Source: Clostridium sp.
GTDB lineage: Bacteria; Bacillota; Clostridia; Lachnospirales; Lachnospiraceae
Length of the DNA: 51,090 nucleotides
Direction of reading: 5' to 3'
Assembly: GCA_031275405.1 (NCBI GenBank)
Contig: JAISOV010000058.1
Coordinates: 1-51,090 of the forward strand
The position numbers were made by a program, and so were the translations under genes. This document shows positions 34,063-44,111 of the stretch, one piece after another. The stretch's first letter is position 1, and each line of letters starts with the position of its first letter. The notes under the pieces were generated by a model. It had not been told where the DNA came from. It did not search any database and was given only the letters and a program-made list of their open reading frames with translations.

Positions 34063-37000
34063 TCACCGGAGCCGGAACAGCCGCTCCCCGGCATATTCCT
34101 TGAAATAAAATTCTTCCAGCAGACAGTCCAGCGTGTCGTCATCGGCAAGCGTCCTGCTGATCACGATGTCGTTGATCAGTTCAAACTTCCCGCCGCAGTC
34201 GGCACCGCCGTCGTTCTTCTCCAGGCGCCCGCTCTCCGTCAGCCGCTCTTCCCCGCCGTCCTCCTCCATGATGTGATAAAGCAGGCTCTCGCCGAAAAAC
34301 AGGATAAACTCTTTCCGGTACAGGCCGCCCAGCACCCGATCCATAGGCTGCGTCCGGTAACTCTCCCCCGTTCCGTTCTCATGCAGGAAAAGGTAATGGA
34401 TCACCGCCCTGGCGTCCGGAGAAGTCCGGTATTCCAAGATCGTCTTATCCCGCATGGAACCCAGAAGACCCTTAAACTCCCGGAATTTCCGGAAAAAATT
34501 CAGGCGGATCCCCTCCCGCGCCATCTCCGTCAAGTACTGTGCCAGCACCTCCGATAAGTCGTCGTCATAAGTCTTTCCGGCGTAATATTTCAGGAACGCC
34601 AGCCGGCACACCTGATTCAGCGGTTCCCGGCGGCAGCGGCTCCGCATTTCCTCAAAGACGAGCCGTTCCGGCTCTATGTCTTTTACCAGAAAATCATACG
34701 CGCACTGAGATAAAAAAGCTTCCGCCACCCGGGGCTTCGCCCCTTGGGATAAGTAATAACGGAACACTTCCGTCTGCTCCCCCGGCGCGGAGACCGTAAA
34801 CAGCGTCTGTATCAGGATCCGCTCCGCCAGTTCATAACATTCCACGTCAAAAGACCGGGCGCGCTTCCAGATATGTTCCAGCTCCGGCAGCCTCCCCCGG
34901 TAGACGCGTGCCAGATACCGCAGGATGGACTCGTCGTATTTCCCGAAGCGGAACACCTGCATGGCCGCTCCGGTCAGAACCGGATCCTCCTCATAGCCCG
35001 TATGCCGGAGCCTTTGGCCGCACAGGCGCAGCAGGGTGTGCCTGTCCGCGCAGCCCGGCCCGTAGACCGACACCCATTCATACACGCTCTCGGACTTTTC
35101 ACAGGCCATCATATAGCGCAGGACTTCCTGCCTGTCTTTCCCGGTCAGGATCCGGACGGGAACGTCCTCCAGACAGTCGCTTAACAGGCGGATTTCATCT
35201 TTGGCATACAGATAAGACAGTACGTTCATGCAGACTTCCCGTTTTACCTCGGGCGATACCAGCGGCGACTTCATCAGCCAGATCGCCCTGTCTACATGAT
35301 CCTGCCCCCACTCTGCGGAATCCCGGCTGTTTTGATAATCATACAGATGAAAATCCAGATCGTCCCGCACGAAAGCCGCCGCGAGCCGGATATATTTCGG
35401 GGGGAACTCCGGCTGTTCCGGCACATCGTCCACGCTCCCGGCATACCGGTTGCCCTCTCCGTCCTCCAACAGGAAGACGGCTTCCCTGTCATAGACCGGA
35501 ACATACAAGATCCGCGCCGTAACAGGATAGACCCTCTCTGTCAGGCGTCCCGGCTCCAGGACGACCAGCCTGCGCACCCCTGTGCCGCCTGGCCGCACCG
35601 GTCTGGAAAACAGGAGCCGACATAACGCCGGAGCCGTCTGCTCACTGACCATAGACGGGGCAAGCATTTCCCGATAGACGACGGCAAGATGAGGGTTCAT
35701 GCGCTCTTTGCGGATCTGTTCCTGCGTGAAACGCTCCATCCGCTCCCGGTAGCTCAGGTACAAGTCCGGATAATCCGTCCTGCGGTTTATGACATAAGCA
35801 TATAAAAAGGCAGAGCGTTCCCAGTCCAGAGGATTCTGGTAGGAAAAATACATCAGCACTGGTTTCGGGATTTCCTGGGAGGTTTCCATATCGAGGCTTT
35901 CCATATAAAATTCATACAGCTTCGTAATGCGCAGTTCCTGTTCCACGCCGAGCCTGTACCACGCAAAATAAGCGGGCCCGATTTTCCCCCCCCGGATCAG
36001 GAGGGAGCAGATCTCCTGCAGGATACGGACGTCCCGGTTCTGAGGGTAACAGGCTTCCAGGATGCGCAGCAGCTTCCCGGAATATTCCTTGCCCCTGCCC
36101 GCCAGCGACAACAGCTGCTCCAGGATTTCCGCCGACAGGCTTGTATATTTTACCCCGAAATGAAGGATCGCCAGCTCATTGGCTCCCAGCTTACGCAAAA
36201 AAGAAGGATAGTTCTGGAAAAGCAACAGGGCTTCCAGATACAGGAGCGGGCTGGTACAGCCGCCGGAAAGCTGACGCAGGAGGAACTCCCATTTGTTCGC
36301 CGCGCTCCGATACTCTTTCGACAGATACAGAAGCAGCCACGCCAGCCGCCAGCGGGTGCGGTCTTTACGGTAGATCCGCTCCACATCCTGCGCCGCCTGT
36401 TCCACATAGCTTTCTTCCCTCTGGAGCAGGGTGGTCAGATATTGGTAATAAGCATCGGTTTCCGGGTCTTCCGTCATGTTCCGCGCATGATCCAGGATCC
36501 ACTTTGCCTCGCTATAACGCTCCGCAGTAATCAGAAGCTGTGCCTGGAACAGTCTGGGAGCCACGCTTTGATCATCCAGCACGCGCATACGTTCCACCAG
36601 CTTGTCCGCTTCCTTCAGCCAGACGCCCGTTCCGATTTTTTTCAGGCGCAGCTGTAAATAAGACCGTGTCAGCCGTAGGAGAAGCTGTTTTTCCTCCCGG
36701 TAGCTCTTTCCGATAAAGGCCGGAACCGACCCGCCTCCCCCCGTCGGCACGGAAGATCCCTGTCTGCTATGCGGACTGTGTCCGCTATGTACTGTCACCG
36801 GTACGCGGAGAGCCGTGCCGGTCAGCTCCAGATAAGGACAGGTCAGGACGACCTCTCCGAAATTCTTTCCTCTTTTCAGGCGGTCGCCGTCAATGTATAC
36901 CGGCAGCCTACAGTGCTGGCCGAGGAAATCGTCCTCCGTAAGGATCTCTTTTTCTAGGGAAAGGAAGTCGCCCTCCCATGCCACCTTAAGCGAGGTATAG

Positions 37001-37659
37001 CCCCAGCCTGTCCGGACAACCGTCAGGACGGCTTCCGTCACCCCGTAAGGCTGATCCAAAGTGACGGCTTCTTCTTTTACCCGGTATTCTATCCGGTCTT
37101 TCTTATGGACGGTAATCAGAAATTCCTCCACGTTCCACTCGTTGCCCGGACAGGCGCGAAGCCCCCGGTAGCTTTCGTAATACCGCGCATCGCTCCCGGC
37201 AAAGACGCGCCCAAACTCCGGGTGGTAGAACAGGCGTACCGCTTCCGTCCAGCTGCTTTTCGCCAGATTGGCAAAATGGAACAGATTCTTGATATTCCCC
37301 GCCGACGAACTCAGGGCCATATCTTCCACGGATACCATAAAAGGGAGAAGGTATTCTCCATGATTGCTGACAATATGGAACTCCCCTTTGACGGTTTCCC
37401 CCTCCGTCAGATACTCGCCATGGAAACAGTAGGCGATTTCTTCCCGGCAGCCGCTCAGCCGCGCCGTCAGGCACTCCATCCGGGGATCGGAGGAAGTCAC
37501 GAAGCCGGACATCGGCTGCCCCTCCGCAGCTGCCACGAAAAAACCCTCCCGGCTCTCCCCTTTTTTCAGGCTGAGTTCTAATTTGGAACAGGAAAAATCC
37601 AGTGAACCTGTCCGACAGCCAAAATCACCCTCTAAAATCCGACCGATAACGTCCCTCAT
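34063..37659 (-). CDS. Large solenoid protein of unknown function (resembles DUF5717)
   Basis: The 1198-residue protein has an N-terminal beta-rich part (about 1-310, with DFSCSKLELSLKKGE and repeated immunoglobulin-like strands), a long helical solenoid (about 330-1000, e.g. LFQAQLLITAERYSEAKWIL) and a C-terminal part of mixed character. There is no signal peptide or membrane segment, so it is probably a cytoplasmic scaffold. Start at 37659 follows GGTAGGGAGATCT; the frame from 37695 lacks a site. It is first in the operon, directly behind a near-consensus promoter. I recall this family as DUF5717 of clostridia; no function is established to my knowledge. Confidence 0.75.
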   Translation of the reverse strand: MRDVIGRILEGDFGCRTGSLDFSCSKLELSLKKGESREGFFVAAAEGQPMSGFVTSSDPRMECLTARLSGCREEIAYCFHGEYLTEGETVKGEFHIVSNHGEYLLPFMVSVEDMALSSSAGNIKNLFHFANLAKSSWTEAVRLFYHPEFGRVFAGSDARYYESYRGLRACPGNEWNVEEFLITVHKKDRIEYRVKEEAVTLDQPYGVTEAVLTVVRTGWGYTSLKVAWEGDFLSLEKEILTEDDFLGQHCRLPVYIDGDRLKRGKNFGEVVLTCPYLELTGTALRVPVTVHSGHSPHSRQGSSVPTGGGGSVPAFIGKSYREEKQLLLRLTRSYLQLRLKKIGTGVWLKEADKLVERMRVLDDQSVAPRLFQAQLLITAERYSEAKWILDHARNMTEDPETDAYYQYLTTLLQREESYVEQAAQDVERIYRKDRTRWRLAWLLLYLSKEYRSAANKWEFLLRQLSGGCTSPLLYLEALLLFQNYPSFLRKLGANELAILHFGVKYTSLSAEILEQLLSLAGRGKEYSGKLLRILEACYPQNRDVRILQEICSLLIRGGKIGPAYFAWYRLGVEQELRITKLYEFYMESLDMETSQEIPKPVLMYFSYQNPLDWERSAFLYAYVINRRTDYPDLYLSYRERMERFTQEQIRKERMNPHLAVVYREMLAPSMVSEQTAPALCRLLFSRPVRPGGTGVRRLVVLEPGRLTERVYPVTARILYVPVYDREAVFLLEDGEGNRYAGSVDDVPEQPEFPPKYIRLAAAFVRDDLDFHLYDYQNSRDSAEWGQDHVDRAIWLMKSPLVSPEVKREVCMNVLSYLYAKDEIRLLSDCLEDVPVRILTGKDRQEVLRYMMACEKSESVYEWVSVYGPGCADRHTLLRLCGQRLRHTGYEEDPVLTGAAMQVFRFGKYDESILRYLARVYRGRLPELEHIWKRARSFDVECYELAERILIQTLFTVSAPGEQTEVFRYYLSQGAKPRVAEAFLSQCAYDFLVKDIEPERLVFEEMRSRCRREPLNQVCRLAFLKYYAGKTYDDDLSEVLAQYLTEMAREGIRLNFFRKFREFKGLLGSMRDKTILEYRTSPDARAVIHYLFLHENGTGESYRTQPMDRVLGGLYRKEFILFFGESLLYHIMEEDGGEERLTESGRLEKNDGGADCGGKFELINDIVISRTLADDDTLDCLLEEFYFKEYAGERLFRLR

Positions 37660-37727
37660 AGATCTCCCTACCCGCTTTTGTGTTTTCGCACGCACCCGCC
37701 TGCTATTCGAGTATCCGAACCAGATTC

Positions 37728-37756
37728 ATTATACGCGATTTTACGGCGGATTTCAA
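37728..37756 (-). promoter_or_regulatory. Promoter of the DUF5717/5716-like operon
   Basis: TTGAAA (37756-37751), 17-bp spacer and a perfect TATAAT (37733-37728) on the minus strand, about 70 bp before the ATG at 37659. Confidence 0.75.
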
Positions 37757-37803
37757 GTCTCGCTGTCCGGAAGTTTTTCCAGGGAAATGGTGCCGTGCGG
37801 AGC

Positions 37804-38562
37804 TTAATCCTTTCCCGCCGCAGCGTCCCCGCCCTCTTCCCCTCCGATCAGTTCATGCAGCTTCCGTATGGCTTTGTCGATACCGCCCACTTCATCGATG
37901 ATCCCGCAGGCGACGGCTTCCTCCCCCACCAGGATCGTTCCCACATCTTTTGTCAGCACTCCGGTTTCCATCATCAGTTCCTCCAGCCGCGTCTGGGTAA
38001 TCCTACAGTGATGGCAGACGAAGCCCGTAATGCGGTTCTGTATCTGTTTGAAATAGTCGAACGTCTGCGGAACTCCTATCACCATGCCGTTCATGCGTAC
38101 CGGATGGATGACCATCGTCCCGGTAGGCACGATGTAGGAATAATCCGTGCTGACCGCGATGGGTACGCCGATAGAATGGCTGCCCCCCAGTACGAGCGAC
38201 ACAGTAGGTTTGCTTAGGGAAGCCAGCATTTCCGCAATGGCAAGCCCCGCTTCCACGTCGCCGCCCATGGTATTGAGCAGCACCAGGACTCCTTGGATTT
38301 CCTCGCTGTCCTCGATGGCGGCTAGCTGCGGAAGGATATGTTCATATTTTGTCGCCTTGGAATTCCCGCTCAGATTATCATGCCCCTCGATCTCGCCGAT
38401 GATAGAAAGCAGATGGATCTTGTGCTTCTCCGGATTTTTATCTAAAGTCAGCTGGCCGATTTTCTCGATCTGCTCGCTCTGATGGTCTTCTTCCCGGAGC
38501 TTCTGCTCGTCTTTCCCCTTTTCCGTGGATTTCTTTCCCTTTGTGGAATCCTTGTCTTCCAT
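37804..38562 (-). CDS. tepA: ClpP-like serine protease TepA
   Basis: The 252-residue protein has a charged Lys/Glu-rich N-terminal tail (about 50 residues) and a ClpP/crotonase fold: [15 protein letters not shown], the nucleophile region [13 protein letters not shown] and [12 protein letters not shown] with the expected His. TepA-type proteins are cytoplasmic ClpP relatives of spore-forming Firmicutes, linked to protein translocation in Bacillus. The start at 38562 follows GGAAAGGAAAGCG. A terminator separates it from the glycosyltransferase genes upstream. Confidence 0.85.
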   Translation of the reverse strand: MEDKDSTKGKKSTEKGKDEQKLREEDHQSEQIEKIGQLTLDKNPEKHKIHLLSIIGEIEGHDNLSGNSKATKYEHILPQLAAIEDSEEIQGVLVLLNTMGGDVEAGLAIAEMLASLSKPTVSLVLGGSHSIGVPIAVSTDYSYIVPTGTMVIHPVRMNGMVIGVPQTFDYFKQIQNRITGFVCHHCRITQTRLEELMMETGVLTKDVGTILVGEEAVACGIIDEVGGIDKAIRKLHELIGGEEGGDAAAGKD

Positions 38563-38601
38563 TTTTCGCTTTCCTTTCCTTCCGTCATGGCTCTGTCTTC
38601 C

Positions 38602-38632
38602 AAAAAAGAAGAACTGTCTGACAGTCCTTCTT
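38602..38632 (-). terminator. Rho-independent terminator after the glycosyltransferase pair
   Basis: On the minus strand an 11-bp stem (AAGAAGGACTG with its complement, one mismatch) and a 5-nt loop are followed by a run of T residues. It ends the transcript of the two glycosyltransferase-related genes before tepA. Confidence 0.75.
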
Positions 38633-38707
38633 ATCATTCCCGATCCTTGTTTTTTCATGCACAGACCCTGGCCGGCTTTCTTTGAAAAACCATCGGGCTT
38701 CCTTAGA

Positions 38708-40255
38708 TCAAAGGTCGAAATCATCATAGTCCGGTATGGCAAGGTCATACTTGAGCTGATCTTTTTCCGGCTCAAACGCATAGTCCATCGTCTTTTTCAC
38801 GTGCTTCTTAGGCACAGGCAAGGGATTTTCAATATATTGGATCGCTTCCGTCTTTTCCTCCGCCTTTCCTTCCATCTTTTCCTCCACTTTCCCCGCCGCC
38901 TTTCCCGACCGCCGCGGTTCGATCAACTCGGCTGCCGGACTGCCCGCAGGCCTGGCCGCCGTTTCCGGAAGCCTCCCGGCTTGCGGATGGAACACCCCCG
39001 CCACAGCCAGTCCAGCCATGGCCGCGCCGAAGCAGTACAGCAGGCTGCCGCCCTCCATGTACCGCGTGGGAATCCGGAAAAATTTCAGGCAGCCCAGACC
39101 CAGGGCCATCATGATCCAAGGACTGAGATTTTCCCCCTTCTTTCGCCACCAGTAGCTGAATATCCCCGTCACCAGCAGCAGAAGCATGACAAGGGGGATC
39201 ACCGTCCCGCCGGACGCCGCATACTCCGGGCCGTCCGACAGCCAAAAAGACACATCCCGCCCTTTGCTTGCATAAATCGCGCGCCAGGCTCTCCAGATCC
39301 CGGACAGGGGCCTTGCGCTGACGAAAGAATCCGTCAGCAGGCAGAGAAAAAACATCAGCGCCGTTCCTGCCGAGAAGAGAAGCGGAACCAGCTTTCCTCT
39401 CCCCCGCAGCCGCTTTCTGGTGGCCAGCCCCACGGACGCCAGCAGCAGAGTGAACCCGGTAACGTCCAGATAACAGGCAAGACCCGGCGCCATCCCTAGC
39501 AGAAACACCAAAAAGCGGGGAAGATCCCCGCCCCTCTCCCAGGAAAGGCCGACACAGAGAAGCCCTAAGCCGTAAATACCCAAATACAGCATATCCGGGG
39601 AAGCCTGGAAGCCTTTCAGGACGCTTTCATAAGAAAACAGGAAAAAACCCGATAACACGACGGCGGAAATCCTTCCCGCCATTTTGCGTACACTGACATA
39701 CCAAAACAGACAGGCAAGCAGCTGTAACGAAACCTGTAACCAGACGCCGACCGGCCGGCCGTTTCCCAAGACCCGGAAAAACATCCGCAGCAGACCCAGG
39801 TAAAAGTAAGTCGCGCCGTGGACCACCGGGGGAAGCGGCGTATCCTCCCCCGTCATAGCGGTCTCAAAATACAAAACCCCGGAACCCGAAACTTCCTCCC
39901 AACGCTCCTGCCCATACTGCCAGTACAGCAGGCGCAGCGCGAACCCAGCCGCCAGTATGCCGGCTGCCAGCAGACATTCCCAGGCCGCCTTGGAGCGCTT
40001 TTCTTGCGTCTCTGCGCCATCCTGTGCCGTTATCTGTGCAGCAGCCCCCGGCTTCCGGCAAATCAGCAGGCGCAGGCCGGACAGCAGGCCGAACAGAGCC
40101 GCAGCCGTTCCCCCGGTCGCCGCCAGCGCCAGGATCCGGTTCTTCAGACCCAGCCTGTCCGCCGTATCGATTCCGGTATAGGTGAAGAGAAGCCCCACCG
40201 CCAGCAGATAGAGCAGCCATAAGCCATTACGGAACGCATTCTTTTTTAAGCTCAT
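38708..40255 (-). CDS. Polytopic membrane protein, GT39/PMT-like glycosyltransferase
   Basis: The 515-residue protein has roughly ten to eleven membrane helices and short periplasmic loops, the overall plan of GT-C glycosyltransferases that use polyprenyl-phosphate sugars. A long cytoplasmic tail (about 410-515) is Lys/Glu/Ala-rich and ends in [18 protein letters not shown] and [12 protein letters not shown]. The preceding gene encodes a GtrB/DPM1-type enzyme that would supply the lipid-linked sugar, supporting this role. The acceptor is unknown. Confidence 0.65.
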   Translation of the reverse strand: MSLKKNAFRNGLWLLYLLAVGLLFTYTGIDTADRLGLKNRILALAATGGTAAALFGLLSGLRLLICRKPGAAAQITAQDGAETQEKRSKAAWECLLAAGILAAGFALRLLYWQYGQERWEEVSGSGVLYFETAMTGEDTPLPPVVHGATYFYLGLLRMFFRVLGNGRPVGVWLQVSLQLLACLFWYVSVRKMAGRISAVVLSGFFLFSYESVLKGFQASPDMLYLGIYGLGLLCVGLSWERGGDLPRFLVFLLGMAPGLACYLDVTGFTLLLASVGLATRKRLRGRGKLVPLLFSAGTALMFFLCLLTDSFVSARPLSGIWRAWRAIYASKGRDVSFWLSDGPEYAASGGTVIPLVMLLLLVTGIFSYWWRKKGENLSPWIMMALGLGCLKFFRIPTRYMEGGSLLYCFGAAMAGLAVAGVFHPQAGRLPETAARPAGSPAAELIEPRRSGKAAGKVEEKMEGKAEEKTEAIQYIENPLPVPKKHVKKTMDYAFEPEKDQLKYDLAIPDYDDFDL

Positions 40256-40291
40256 CCTTTGTTTCCCCGCCGATCACGCTCCGGACGGATC

Positions 40292-41302
40292 CTATGGCTC
40301 CCGCCGCTTCCCGTCCGCTTCCTCCGTCAGCACCTTTTCAATGTTGTAACGCGGTCTCCGCTTCACTTCCATATAAATCTTGCCGATATACTGCCCGACC
40401 ATGCCGATGGCCAGAAGCTGCAGCCCTCCGAAAAACCAGATGGAAAGAATCAGGGAAGTCCAGCCCGGCACGACCTTCCCGGTAAAATAGGAAAAGAAGG
40501 CGTAAACCGACGCCAGCAGGCTAAGCAGCACGATGGCCAAGCCTATGCCCATGATCAGGCTGATGGGCTTCACGCTGAAAGAGGAAATCCCGTTGAACGC
40601 CAGGGCCAGCATTTTTTTCAGAGGATATTTGGACTCCCCCGCCACCCTCTCTTTCCGGTCATAATAGACCTTTTCCGAAGAATAGCCGATCAAAGGCATG
40701 ATACCGCGCAGGAACAAATTAGTTTCCCGGTATCCGGAAAGCTGCTCCACCGCGCGTTTCGACATCAGACGAAAATCCGCATGGTTATATACGGTCTTCA
40801 CGCCCATGGCGCCCAGCAGCTTATAAAAAGCCTGCGCGCTGGTGCGCTTGAAAAAGGTGTCGCTCTTGCGCTCCCGGCGCACCCCGTACACCAGATCGTT
40901 CCCCGCGTGGAACCGATCGATCATCTCCTCGATGGCCGTCACATCGTCCTGCAGATCCGCGTCGATGGAAACCGTTACGTCGCTCATGTCTTTCGCGGCC
41001 ATCAGCCCCGCCGTCAAGGCGAACTGATGACCCACGTTCCCCGCCAGCTTCACGCCGCGGATCTGTCCCGGATACCGTCCATGTTCTTCTTCGATCAGCT
41101 CCCAGGTACGATCCCTGCTTCCGTCGTCCACAAACAGGACAAAGCTTTCCGCCGCTATTTTCCTTTTGCCCGCCAGATCCTCCAAGACTTCCCGCAACGC
41201 TTTCGAGGCAATCCTCAGCACTTCCTCCTCATTATAACAAGGTACTACGATTGCCAGCTGTTCCGGAGCGGAAGCCTTCGCTCCTGCCGCTGTTCCCGCC
41301 AT
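40292..41302 (-). CDS. GtrB/DPM1-type family 2 glycosyltransferase
   Basis: The 336-residue protein has an N-terminal GT-A domain (LAIVVPCYNEEE, FVDDGSRDRTW, SIDADLQDD for metal/UDP binding) and two C-terminal membrane helices (about 240-300). Such enzymes transfer glucose or another sugar to undecaprenyl phosphate on the cytoplasmic face. The next gene, 36 bp downstream, is the likely second-stage transferase or flippase partner. Confidence 0.9.
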   Translation of the reverse strand: MAGTAAGAKASAPEQLAIVVPCYNEEEVLRIASKALREVLEDLAGKRKIAAESFVLFVDDGSRDRTWELIEEEHGRYPGQIRGVKLAGNVGHQFALTAGLMAAKDMSDVTVSIDADLQDDVTAIEEMIDRFHAGNDLVYGVRRERKSDTFFKRTSAQAFYKLLGAMGVKTVYNHADFRLMSKRAVEQLSGYRETNLFLRGIMPLIGYSSEKVYYDRKERVAGESKYPLKKMLALAFNGISSFSVKPISLIMGIGLAIVLLSLLASVYAFFSYFTGKVVPGWTSLILSIWFFGGLQLLAIGMVGQYIGKIYMEVKRRPRYNIEKVLTEEADGKRREP

Positions 41303-41366
41303 CTCTGTGACCGCCTTTCCCGTCAGACTGCGAGAGGAAGACCCGCAGAATCTCCTCCCGCTTTAT

Positions 41367-42092
41367 TTACCCCCAGTTATGGTACACGGACTCCACGTCG
41401 TCGTCTTCCTCCAGAATCTCCAGAATCTTCTGGAGGTTCCCGACCGCCGCTTCGTCCGTCAGTTCCGCATACGTCCGGGGGATCCTCGTGACCTCCGCGC
41501 CCGCCACGGGGATCCCCTTTTCCTCCAGAGCTTTTCGCACCGTCTCCAGAGCGTCCGGCTCCGTCAGGATCTCATAGCTGTCCTCTTCCTCTCGAAAATC
41601 CTCCGCTCCGGCGTCCAGCGCTTCCATCATCAGCCCATCCCCCTCCAGGCCGCACTTTTCCCGGTCGATGAGGATCTGGCCGCGCTTCTCGAACAGGAAA
41701 GACACGCAGCCGGGCGTTCCGATATTGCCCTGTCCCTTGGCAAAGGCGCTCCGGACATTCGCCGCGGTCCGGTTCTTGTTGTCCGTCAGCGTGTCCACGA
41801 TAACCGCGATCCCTCCCGGCCCGTAACCCTCATAAGTGATATATTCATAATTCACGCTGCCGATGTCGCCGACGGCTTTCTTAATGCCCCTGTCAATCGT
41901 GTCATTGGGCATATTGCTGGCCTTTGCCTTGGCAATGACCCCGGCAAGCTTGAAATTATTCGCCGGATCCGGCCCGCCCTCCTTGACCGCTACGGCGATC
42001 TCCCTGCCGAGGATGGTAAAAATTTTCCCTTTCGCGGCATCGTTGCGTTCTTTTCTGTGTTTGATGTTCGCAAATTTTGAATGTCCCGACAT
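41367..42092 (-). CDS. yebC: YebC/PmpR-family protein
   Basis: The 241-residue product begins MSGHSKFANIKHRKERNDAAKG, the YebC signature, with the three-domain length and the central GYGPGGIAVIVDTLTDNKNRT motif. The family was first described as DNA-binding regulators; more recent work ties members to translation of difficult peptide stretches. The acidic C-terminus (LEEDDDVESVYHN) is typical. It is downstream of the CorC-type gene in the same direction but 145 bp away. Confidence 0.95.
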   Translation of the reverse strand: MSGHSKFANIKHRKERNDAAKGKIFTILGREIAVAVKEGGPDPANNFKLAGVIAKAKASNMPNDTIDRGIKKAVGDIGSVNYEYITYEGYGPGGIAVIVDTLTDNKNRTAANVRSAFAKGQGNIGTPGCVSFLFEKRGQILIDREKCGLEGDGLMMEALDAGAEDFREEEDSYEILTEPDALETVRKALEEKGIPVAGAEVTRIPRTYAELTDEAAVGNLQKILEILEEDDDVESVYHNWG

Positions 42093-42164
42093 CGCTGTGA
42101 CCGTTCCTTTCTCCTATCCAACAGGATGTTTCCTGATTTCTCGCTCAGTTTTTCAGCGTTCCCA

Positions 42165-42255
42165 AAGGACGCTTTCTTTCAGAGGAACGTCTTGTTCCGG
42201 AAGGAATGTTCTGTTTCCTAAGGAGCGTTTTCTTCCTTAGGAGCGCTTCTTGATC
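42165..42255. repeat. Degenerate 18-19-bp tandem repeats after the CorC-type gene
   Basis: About five imperfect units of the form AAGGANCGTTTTCTTTCC run from 42165 to 42255; the last one includes the stop and last codons of the CorC-type gene. A perfect 8-bp hairpin CCTAAGGA (42217-42224) / TCCTTAGG (42234-42241) covers the stop codon and may act in transcript ending. Confidence 0.5.
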
Positions 42256-43628
42256 CACACGCTCCGGATCATTTTATGTTCCACCTTCAGGATCCGGAAA
42301 TAACAGCCGTAGGCCTCCAGCTCAAATTCCTCGTTTTCCTCCGGGATCTTGTCCATCCGGGAAATCAGGAAGCCGTTAAGCGTGTCAAAGTCCTCTTCCT
42401 CAAAGGGAATGCCCAGCCGTTTCTCCAGTTCTTCCAGAGGGATCTTCCCCTCCGCCACGTATTCCCCGTTCCCTTTATCCTCGATATAAACCACGTCTTC
42501 GTCATACTCGTCCAGAATGTTGCCCACGATCTCTTCCAGAATGTCTTCCATCGCCACCAGGCCGTCCATCTGCCCATATTCGTCAATGACAATCGCCATC
42601 TGCAGCTTCCTGCGCTGCATTTCCTTGAACAGCTCGTCGATGTGCTTGGTTCGGGGAACAAAATACGGCTCCCGCAGCAGGCCGTCCATGGCTTTGATGG
42701 CAGTCCTCGACGTGTCCTCCCTGCCTTGGAAGAATACGGCGTCTTTGAGATGGAGGATCCCGATGATGTGATCCATGCTTTCCTCATAGACGGGAAAACG
42801 GCTGTTCTTCGCCGCCAGAAGGAAGCGCAGCGTCTCTTCCAGGGTCCAGTCCCCGTCCACTCCGGCGATCTGGTTTCTGGGCGTCATAATATCCTGCGCT
42901 TCTTTGTCCGCAAAATCAAAGATATTGGAAATCATCTCCGCTTCGCTTGCCTGGATCAGACCCTGCTCATGCCCTTCGTTGACCATATGGATGATTTCTT
43001 CCGTGACGTCGTTTTCCTCGTCCGCGCGTTTCACCCCGAACAGCCCCATCACCAGATCGGCGCTTGCCGTGACCAGCCTGTTAAAAGGATGCCACAGGAT
43101 CAGCAGCAGCCGTACCGGCGTCAGGCACCCGTAGGCGACTCGCTGCGCCGCCCGGAGGGCAAGCCGTCTCGGCAGGAGGATCCCGAACGTCACCAATATG
43201 TACAAAAGGAAGATCCCCGCCGCTGCCGCCGCCGCAAACGTCAAAACATCGTCCGGCACCTTCGCCGCCAGGGATTCGGCGCCCAGCGGTTTCGCCGCCT
43301 CCAGCCGACGCAGCGCCCAGACAAGGAACGACCGGATATGCTCCCTCCATACCGGAAAGCAGAAAGCGCCCATGGCCAGATGGATCAGCGTGACGGCAAG
43401 CTCAAGCGTGTGCAGATATTCCGTGGGATTGTTCAGGATCTTCGCCAGCCGCAGGGACCTGCGTTCCTGCGGGAACACCTTTTCGTCCCCCTGATCTTCC
43501 ATGGTCTTTCTCATGATCTCCTTGCTGTTTAACGTGCCGATCGCCGCCCAGAATCCGTAAAAAAGCATTTCCAGCAGCACCAGCGCCAAAAACAGGAAAA
43601 TACTGGCGCCAGGTTCCTCGTCGCCCAT
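42237..43628 (-). CDS. CorC/HlyC-type membrane protein with CBS pair (CNNM family)
   Basis: The 463-residue protein has a DUF21/CNNM membrane domain with about four hydrophobic segments in the first 190 residues, a CBS pair (about 205-330, including DIMTPRNQIAGVD and FPVYEESMDHIIGILHLKD) and a C-terminal CorC_HlyC domain (VEDKGNGEYVAEGKIPLEELE). The family is linked to magnesium or other divalent-cation export. GGAGG sits 5 nt before the ATG at 43628; the ATG at 43640 has no spacing for a site. It follows mazF in the same direction. Confidence 0.9.
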   Translation of the reverse strand: MGDEEPGASIFLFLALVLLEMLFYGFWAAIGTLNSKEIMRKTMEDQGDEKVFPQERRSLRLAKILNNPTEYLHTLELAVTLIHLAMGAFCFPVWREHIRSFLVWALRRLEAAKPLGAESLAAKVPDDVLTFAAAAAAGIFLLYILVTFGILLPRRLALRAAQRVAYGCLTPVRLLLILWHPFNRLVTASADLVMGLFGVKRADEENDVTEEIIHMVNEGHEQGLIQASEAEMISNIFDFADKEAQDIMTPRNQIAGVDGDWTLEETLRFLLAAKNSRFPVYEESMDHIIGILHLKDAVFFQGREDTSRTAIKAMDGLLREPYFVPRTKHIDELFKEMQRRKLQMAIVIDEYGQMDGLVAMEDILEEIVGNILDEYDEDVVYIEDKGNGEYVAEGKIPLEELEKRLGIPFEEEDFDTLNGFLISRMDKIPEENEEFELEAYGCYFRILKVEHKMIRSVWIKKRS

Positions 43629-43769
43629 TCCATCCTCCATCCCGCCTACATGGCTTCTTGATGCCTTTCATTTTACCAGCTCCAGATATTCCCGTCAAGA
43701 GTGACTGTCTGACAGGTCGGGCCAGGCAGACCCGTCCGGCGGCAGCCGTCAAGCCTCGTTTCCCGCGAA

Positions 43770-44111
43770 CTATGTATCCAGCTCCAGACTGACCATCAGC
43801 GCCTTGTTCACTTTCTGCATAATCTCCCCGTCCAAATGGCAGACTTTATCTTTCAGCCTTTTTTTATCAATGGTTCTAAGCTGTTCCAGCAGGATGACCG
43901 AATCCTTATCCATATCATAGCAGTGCGCGTTCAGCTCTATGTGCGTGGGCAGCTTCGCCTTATTCATTTTGGAAGTGATAGCCGCGCAGATGACCGTAGG
44001 GCTGTGCTTGTTGCCCACGTCGTTCTGTATGATCAGCACCGGACGGATCCCTCCTTGTTCCGAACCGATCACCGGACGCAGATCCGCATAATAAATATCT
44101 CCTCTTCTCAT
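43770..44111 (-). CDS. mazF: MazF/PemK-type endoribonuclease toxin, no antitoxin beside it
   Basis: The 113-residue protein starts [21 protein letters not shown], with Arg23 in GIRPVLI and Thr46 in AITSK matching the catalytic pair of the Bacillus enzyme. It cleaves mRNA at specific sites. The ATG at 44111 follows GGAGGGAATT. In Bacillus the order is alr, antitoxin, toxin; here only 49 bp separate the alr stop from this ATG and no antitoxin gene fits, so neutralisation must be in trans or absent. Confidence 0.93.
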   Translation of the reverse strand: MRRGDIYYADLRPVIGSEQGGIRPVLIIQNDVGNKHSPTVICAAITSKMNKAKLPTHIELNAHCYDMDKDSVILLEQLRTIDKKRLKDKVCHLDGEIMQKVNKALMVSLELDT

